Assembly (NCBI GenBank): GCA_033720735.1
Contig: JAWWBX010000058.1
Location: 1 to 18,437 of the forward strand
Direction of reading: 5' to 3'
Source: B8-G4 sp033720735
Lineage (GTDB): Bacteria; Bacteroidota; Bacteroidia; Chitinophagales; Saprospiraceae
Length of the DNA stretch: 18,437 nt
Part shown: in pieces, positions 15,010 through 18,437 of the stretch
How the letters are laid out: each line of letters begins with the position of its first letter
Numbering within the stretch: the stretch's first letter is position 1
Notes under the pieces: model-generated
What the model was told of the DNA's origin: nothing
What the model saw: the letters and a program-made list of their open reading frames with translations, nothing else
The model's database searches: none
Program-made: the position numbers and the translations under genes

Positions 15010-16269
15010 CTAGCCCATCTCGCGCAGGGCGCGGACAAGCACATCGAGCTCGCGCGTGGTCGTGTAGATATTGGGCGTGATCCGGCAGCCATGCACGCCG
15101 GCCCCGTCGATCGCGACGGTCCAGATGCGGTAATCTTCAAGCAGCCGCCTGGCCAAATCGTGTGGAGTGATGCCCTTGACACCAACATTGGCAATACCAC
15201 ATGCCCGGTGTGGTTCCGCCGGGGTATTGATAATAATGTGTGGCCATCCACGCACCTGGTCAGTCCAGTAGCGTTGCAGGTAACGCAGTCGCGCTTCCTT
15301 GCGACGGACCCCGATGCGTTCGAGATAATCGAGCGCATTGCCGATCGCCAGGTCGGTGTGCACCGGATGGGTGCCGGTATGATTGAGCCGGCGGATATTC
15401 TCGGGCTCGCAGCAGTAGTCGCCAAACATCGGCCAGATCTGCGCAATCTTGTCGCTGCGGATGTACAGCAGACCAGCACCGAGCGGTGTGCTTAACCACT
15501 TATGCAAACTCGAACCGTAATAATCGCAATCCAGGTCTTTCACATTAAAATCGATATGCGCAAAAGCGTGGGCACCATCGACCATTACCTCAACACCCCG
15601 CGCGTGTGCCATGTCACAGATCTGCCTGACGGGCAGGATCTGTCCGGTGATATTGATCATGTGACAGATCATCAGCAATCGTGTCCTGGGCGTGATAGCG
15701 CGGGCATACAGGTCGACAATCTCCTGATCGGAAGTCGGATGGTTAGGTACTGAAACGACATGATTGACGACCCCGTAGCGATCCGCCACCAGCCGGAACA
15801 TCTGGCGCATGGCACCATAGTCCTGCTCGGCGAAGACCGCCTCGTCACCTGCCTGCCACGGGAAGCCACCGATGATCGTATCGAGGGATTCCGTGGTATT
15901 GCGGGTCACGATCACTTCACCATGCCCGGCTCCCATCGCATCGGCCAGACGATTGGCGATCATGGCCTTGTTGTCCCATTGCACGGTGCGCATATACCAG
16001 GATCCCTGATAGTTGACCTCCTGGACATGATGCAGGAAATTGTCGAGCGTCTCTTGAGGAGCGATGCAGTAGTACCCGTTCTCAAGGTTGATGTAGTCGG
16101 GTTTGAGCCGGTAGCCACTACGGATCCTGGCCCAAAAGTCCTCATCAGAAGCGACTTCGTCGGGCGTCAGATGATCGACTGCAGCGACCCATCGCTCCAG
16201 GTCCTTAAACAGACGGGGCGCGGCAAGTGAGCCAATCGCGACGGTTCTGAGGAAAGTGCGTTTGTCCAT
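15010..16269 (-). CDS. Class V aminotransferase (isopenicillin-N-epimerase-like) with Tat-like signal
   Basis: A 419-aa PLP enzyme of fold type I in the class V/cysteine desulfurase-like group. DGAHAFAHID (231-240) gives Asp231 and His234 of the cofactor pocket. SLHKWLSTPLGAG gives Lys257 as the probable Schiff-base lysine, followed by the family-typical glycine-rich turn. TRNTTESLDTII (122-133) is the phosphate-binding segment. The N-terminus, MDKRTFLRTVAIGSLAAP, resembles a twin-arginine signal but has Lys-Arg in place of Arg-Arg, so export is uncertain. I chose ATG at 16269 because the extra 34 residues from 16371 would read through the terminator of the upstream gene. The reaction could be epimerisation, desulfuration or transamination; sequence alone does not decide. 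Confidence 0.88.
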   Translation of the reverse strand: MDKRTFLRTVAIGSLAAPRLFKDLERWVAAVDHLTPDEVASDEDFWARIRSGYRLKPDYINLENGYYCIAPQETLDNFLHHVQEVNYQGSWYMRTVQWDNKAMIANRLADAMGAGHGEVIVTRNTTESLDTIIGGFPWQAGDEAVFAEQDYGAMRQMFRLVADRYGVVNHVVSVPNHPTSDQEIVDLYARAITPRTRLLMICHMINITGQILPVRQICDMAHARGVEVMVDGAHAFAHIDFNVKDLDCDYYGSSLHKWLSTPLGAGLLYIRSDKIAQIWPMFGDYCCEPENIRRLNHTGTHPVHTDLAIGNALDYLERIGVRRKEARLRYLQRYWTDQVRGWPHIIINTPAEPHRACGIANVGVKGITPHDLARRLLEDYRIWTVAIDGAGVHGCRITPNIYTTTRELDVLVRALREMG

Positions 16270-16348
16270 ACCCTGATTCTTGCAGGTTGAGAAATTACGG
16301 AAAAAGTCACAGCCATCTGGCCGGGCACCAACCATCCTTGTGAACACG

Positions 16349-16376
16349 AAAAAAGGGCTGCCATTTGGCAACCCTT
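16349..16376 (-). terminator. Rho-independent terminator of the exported TPR gene
   Basis: On the minus strand a 10-bp stem (AAGGGTTGCC with GGCAGCCCTT, one G-U pair) closes a 4-nt loop and is followed by a run of six Ts that overlaps the end of the stem. It starts 27 nt after the stop of the 16403-17212 gene and lies 80 nt upstream of the aminotransferase start, so it separates the two transcription units. Confidence 0.85.
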
Positions 16377-16402
16377 GTTATGTCTTCAGATCAGGCAGGG
16401 AG

Positions 16403-17212
16403 CTACCCGCCATTCAGTTGATCGATCTCGTAGCGAGCACGCTCGGCGTACTTTGCTTCGGTGACCTTTCCGTAGGCCTCAATAGCCGCGGTCTTCTGCC
16501 CAAGCTTGCCATGGCATTCACCTTTGAGAAAGTAGAACTTGCTGGCATCTTCATCACCGGCTGCGGCAATGGCTTTCTCGATCTGCTCCAGGGCAGCACC
16601 AGCATCACCCTGCCCGTCGTATGCCTTCGCCGCTGCATAATAGACCTCGGCAGCTTCCTGACCGCCATCCGTGAACGCACTCACACAGGCCATCGTCAAA
16701 TCCCAATCACTTGAGGCGGCAACCAGCTCAACGATATTGGCAGCTTTGTCATAAAGCGGTTGCGCCTTGTCCTTCTTGCCACTTTTGATCGCGACATCAC
16801 CAGCGGTAATATAGGCCGCTACAGCCTCGGCTTCCATGTCTTTGGCTTCGAATACCTGGGCGATCCCCTGAAAATTGGAATGATAGTCGGGGTTGTAGCC
16901 GGCCCCCTTTTCGTACATCGCCATCGCCTGATCGTATTCCTTGGCCTTGCGGTGCTTGAACCCGAGCGCGTAAGCCGCACGGGCAGCATTCTTCCTGGAG
17001 AGGGAGAGGACACGGGCTCCTTTCTCATCAGCCGGGTCTGCCACCTCCATCGCTTGTTCGAACAATGTCAGAGCTTCAGCGTACTCTTTAGCTTTGGCTT
17101 TTTCCAGTCCATCGTTGTACAGGCTGGCCGCCGAAGGATCCTGTGCCGTCATGGTCATAGCACACAGCATCAGGGTGGCAAACCCGCACACGCGTATTGT
17201 TTTAAACATCAT
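16403..17212 (-). CDS. Exported TPR-repeat protein
   Basis: A 269-aa protein with a Sec signal peptide (about residues 1-23, FATLMLCAMTMTA then QDP). The mature part is a series of tetratricopeptide-like helix pairs: SLYNDGLEKAKAKEYAEALTLFEQAME, AAYALGFKHRKAKEYDQAMAMYEK, and later segments near 128-160, 187-217 and 223-252. Many Ala, Lys and Glu residues are typical of TPR solenoids. It is probably periplasmic, acting in protein-protein contacts; the partner is unknown. I start at the MM pair (17212 or 17209) because the upstream frame to 17335 has no signal-like or family features. It looks monocistronic, with a candidate promoter at 17265-17298 and a strong terminator at 16349-16376. Confidence 0.87.
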   Translation of the reverse strand: MMFKTIRVCGFATLMLCAMTMTAQDPSAASLYNDGLEKAKAKEYAEALTLFEQAMEVADPADEKGARVLSLSRKNAARAAYALGFKHRKAKEYDQAMAMYEKGAGYNPDYHSNFQGIAQVFEAKDMEAEAVAAYITAGDVAIKSGKKDKAQPLYDKAANIVELVAASSDWDLTMACVSAFTDGGQEAAEVYYAAAKAYDGQGDAGAALEQIEKAIAAAGDEDASKFYFLKGECHGKLGQKTAAIEAYGKVTEAKYAERARYEIDQLNGG

Positions 17213-17252
17213 GTCTTGTGAAGTTTTAGTTCGCAAAAGGGCTACGAAAATA

Positions 17253-17298
17253 TTGTCTGTAGGACAAAATGTAAAATGCCAGAGAAAAAACGTGCAAA
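17253..17298 (-). promoter_or_regulatory. Candidate promoter and overlapping inverted repeat of the exported TPR gene
   Basis: On the minus strand TTTG (17298-17295) is followed after 21 nt by TACATTTT (17273-17266), one mismatch from TAnnTTTG. An inverted repeat, TTGTC-N5-GACAA (17253-17267), overlaps the downstream element and the predicted start site, as an operator might. The leader would be about 50 nt. Confidence 0.35.
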
Positions 17299-17385
17299 TT
17301 GGGTCAGATGCTGTTTGCCTGGCGACATGGCACAAACCGATACCTTGCCTTACTGAACAGCACCTTGAAATGTGATCACGACGTT

Positions 17386-17922
17386 ATGACAACAACCGAT
17401 CTACTTCGTTACCCGGTTGGTCACTATCGACCTCCGGAAGTCATCTCGGACCAGGAGATCTCCCGCTGGATTGAGACCCTGGCGGCTTTCCCTGCGCGCC
17501 TGCACGGGTTGGTCTCCCCGCTCAATGATGCACAACTCGACACTCCGTACCGGCCGGGGGGGTGGACGGTCCGACAGCTGGTCCATCATGTGGCAGATAG
17601 TCATGTCAACAGTTACGTCCGGTTCAAGTGGGCGATGACGGAAGACAATCCCACCATCAAGACGTATGATCAGGATTTCTGGGCGGCTGAAACTGACAGC
17701 AAGACTGCTCCGGTGGCCTTCTCCCTTGATCTGTTGGCGGCACTCCACCGACGATGGGTTTTTTATCTCCGGTCGTTTGCGCCGGGCGCTTTTGGGCGCA
17801 CTTTTTATCATCCGGAAATGGAACGCAACATTCGTCTGGACTGGTTGCTCGGCATGTATGCATGGCATTGCGATCATCACTATGCCCACGCGGCGGCCCT
17901 GATCGAACGCGAGGGCTGGTAA
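17386..17922 (+). CDS. YfiT-family DinB-fold transferase (bacillithiol-transferase-like)
   Basis: A 178-aa protein closely matching the YfiT/BstA type of the DinB superfamily. Characterised members join bacillithiol or another low-molecular-weight thiol to electrophiles, or act as metal-dependent hydrolases. Visible family segments are LRYPVGHYRPPE at 6-18, DAQLDTPYRPGGWTVRQLVHH at 48-68 (in part), DSHVNSYVRFKWAMTEDNPTIK after it, and the end YAWHCDHHYAHAAALI. Likely metal ligands are His67 or His68, His161 and His165. ATG at 17386 gives the usual length; the longer frame from 17299 has no family match upstream. Whether this organism makes bacillithiol cannot be seen here. Confidence 0.9.
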   Translation: MTTTDLLRYPVGHYRPPEVISDQEISRWIETLAAFPARLHGLVSPLNDAQLDTPYRPGGWTVRQLVHHVADSHVNSYVRFKWAMTEDNPTIKTYDQDFWAAETDSKTAPVAFSLDLLAALHRRWVFYLRSFAPGAFGRTFYHPEMERNIRLDWLLGMYAWHCDHHYAHAAALIEREGW

Positions 17923-17926
17923 GGGT

Positions 17927-18313
17927 TCAATCCGCGACCTTGCGTGCCATCACCGTAATCTGATATTCGAGACGCTTGATCTCGCGCAGGAGCGCATTTT
18001 TGTCCATCTGCATCCAGTTGTACAACTTCAGCATCCCGACGGCCATCATACAGCCGAAGACGGCAGCTCCCCATTTGATCAGCACCACAGGGTCATCTGC
18101 ATTGATAAAGCGCACGAGGCACCAAATGGCCAGGACAAACAGGATCACCATGATGGCAATGGTCATGATGTTGATCCATTTGAGCTTGCCCTGAAATAAT
18201 CCCCCAACCATCTCATGCAGTGACTGCTCATCGAGCTGGTGATAGAAATCTGCTTCCTCCTGGCTCAGTGCACTTTCAATGAGCCGGTCGATATCTTCAT
18301 ATTGACGTTTCAT
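17927..18313 (-). CDS. DUF6768-like membrane protein downstream of an ECF sigma factor
   Basis: A 128-aa protein with a charged cytoplasmic N-terminus (MKRQYEDIDRLIESALSQEE), the segment LHEMVGGLFQGKLKWI, two membrane helices (about 47-70 and 76-97), and a cytoplasmic tail NWMQMDKNALLREIKRLEYQI that may form a coiled coil. I recall this layout from the Bacteroidota family DUF6768. Its start overlaps the end of the sigma factor gene by 17 nt, so the two are made together. That arrangement suggests an anti-sigma or sigma-control role, but there is no classic zinc-binding anti-sigma motif (HxxxCxxC); this is inference. It ends 4 nt from the convergent YfiT gene. Confidence 0.85.
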   Translation of the reverse strand: MKRQYEDIDRLIESALSQEEADFYHQLDEQSLHEMVGGLFQGKLKWINIMTIAIMVILFVLAIWCLVRFINADDPVVLIKWGAAVFGCMMAVGMLKLYNWMQMDKNALLREIKRLEYQITVMARKVAD

Positions 18314-18437
18314 GACGTAAATGTTTGATCTTCTTCTTTAAATGTTCACGCGCGTGAAAAAGCCGGGCTTTGATGGTGCCGACAGGCTGGTCCATGATCT
18401 GCGCAATTTCCTGAATGCGATAGCCTTCGAGATAGAA
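18297..18437 (-). CDS. ECF RNA polymerase sigma factor, C-terminal end (partial)
   Basis: The last 46 codons of a gene that continues beyond the window edge. The translation begins FYLEGYRIQEIAQIMDQPVG and continues TIKARLFHAREHLKKKI, which is the region 4 helix-turn-helix of sigma-70/ECF factors that contacts the -35/-33 promoter element. The stop TGA at 18299-18297 lies inside the DUF6768-like gene in another frame. Regions 2 and the promoter are outside the window, so the ECF group cannot be assigned. Confidence 0.9.
   Translation of the reverse strand, partial: FYLEGYRIQEIAQIMDQPVGTIKARLFHAREHLKKKIKHLRHETSI

Noticed and set aside
16270..16371. N-terminal extension of the aminotransferase to 16371
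   Set aside because: The frame would run through the terminator stem of the upstream gene, and the Tat-like leader begins at 16269.

Overview
The window looks like chromosomal, core-type DNA from a Bacteroidota bacterium, most plausibly of the Saprospiria/Lewinella kind, with moderately high GC. The lineage call is inference. It rests on a GldH gliding-motility lipoprotein, a DUF6768-type membrane protein behind an ECF sigma factor, a PorE-like TPR/beta-propeller/OmpA protein, a CarB without the C-terminal regulatory domain, promoter elements of the TAnnTTTG type, and the general lack of Shine-Dalgarno sequences. I see no phage, transposase, CRISPR array, rRNA or tRNA. No gene-free stretch exceeds 300 bases.

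Layout. (1) 1-3143: carB (+), bracketed by two inverted copies of a ~48-bp hairpin-bearing repeat. The upstream copy continues into five tandem 8-bp units that run into a good carB promoter. (2) 5352-3144 (-): grpE-dnaJ-gldH, tightly packed, with dnaJ and gldH overlapping as TGATG; two small palindromes lie upstream of grpE. (3) 6036-5512 (-), a membrane-anchored TlpA-like thioredoxin, diverges from 6127-7020 (+), a flavin-reductase-like FMN protein. The latter overlaps at its 3' end with a convergent lysyl-PG-synthase/flippase-type membrane protein (8141-7017). (4) 8213-8461 (+): a small GlsB/YeaQ-type membrane protein. (5) 13280-8467 (-): a probable operon of a TPR protein, a PorE-like OmpA-family protein, the 23S rRNA m5U methyltransferase RlmD, and a small conserved-looking protein. 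(6) 16269-13427 (-): a probable three-gene operon of a class V aminotransferase with a Tat-like N-terminus, a DinB-fold protein, and a radical SAM/SPASM protein coupled by TGATG. (7) 17212-16403 (-): an exported TPR protein with a clear intrinsic terminator and a candidate promoter. (8) 17386-17922 (+): a YfiT-type DinB thiol transferase. (9) 18437-17927 (-): the 3' end of an ECF sigma factor overlapping a DUF6768 membrane protein.

How the genes may work together. carB supplies carbamoyl phosphate for pyrimidines and arginine. GrpE and DnaJ are DnaK co-chaperones. GldH and the PorE-like protein both belong to the gliding/type IX secretion envelope machinery but sit in different operons. The ECF sigma/DUF6768 pair is probably a regulator and its membrane partner. 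The aminotransferase/DinB/radical SAM operon is the part I can least explain functionally. The clearest unusual non-coding structure is the composite repeat around carB, whose tandem units appear to supply the upstream element of the carB promoter.
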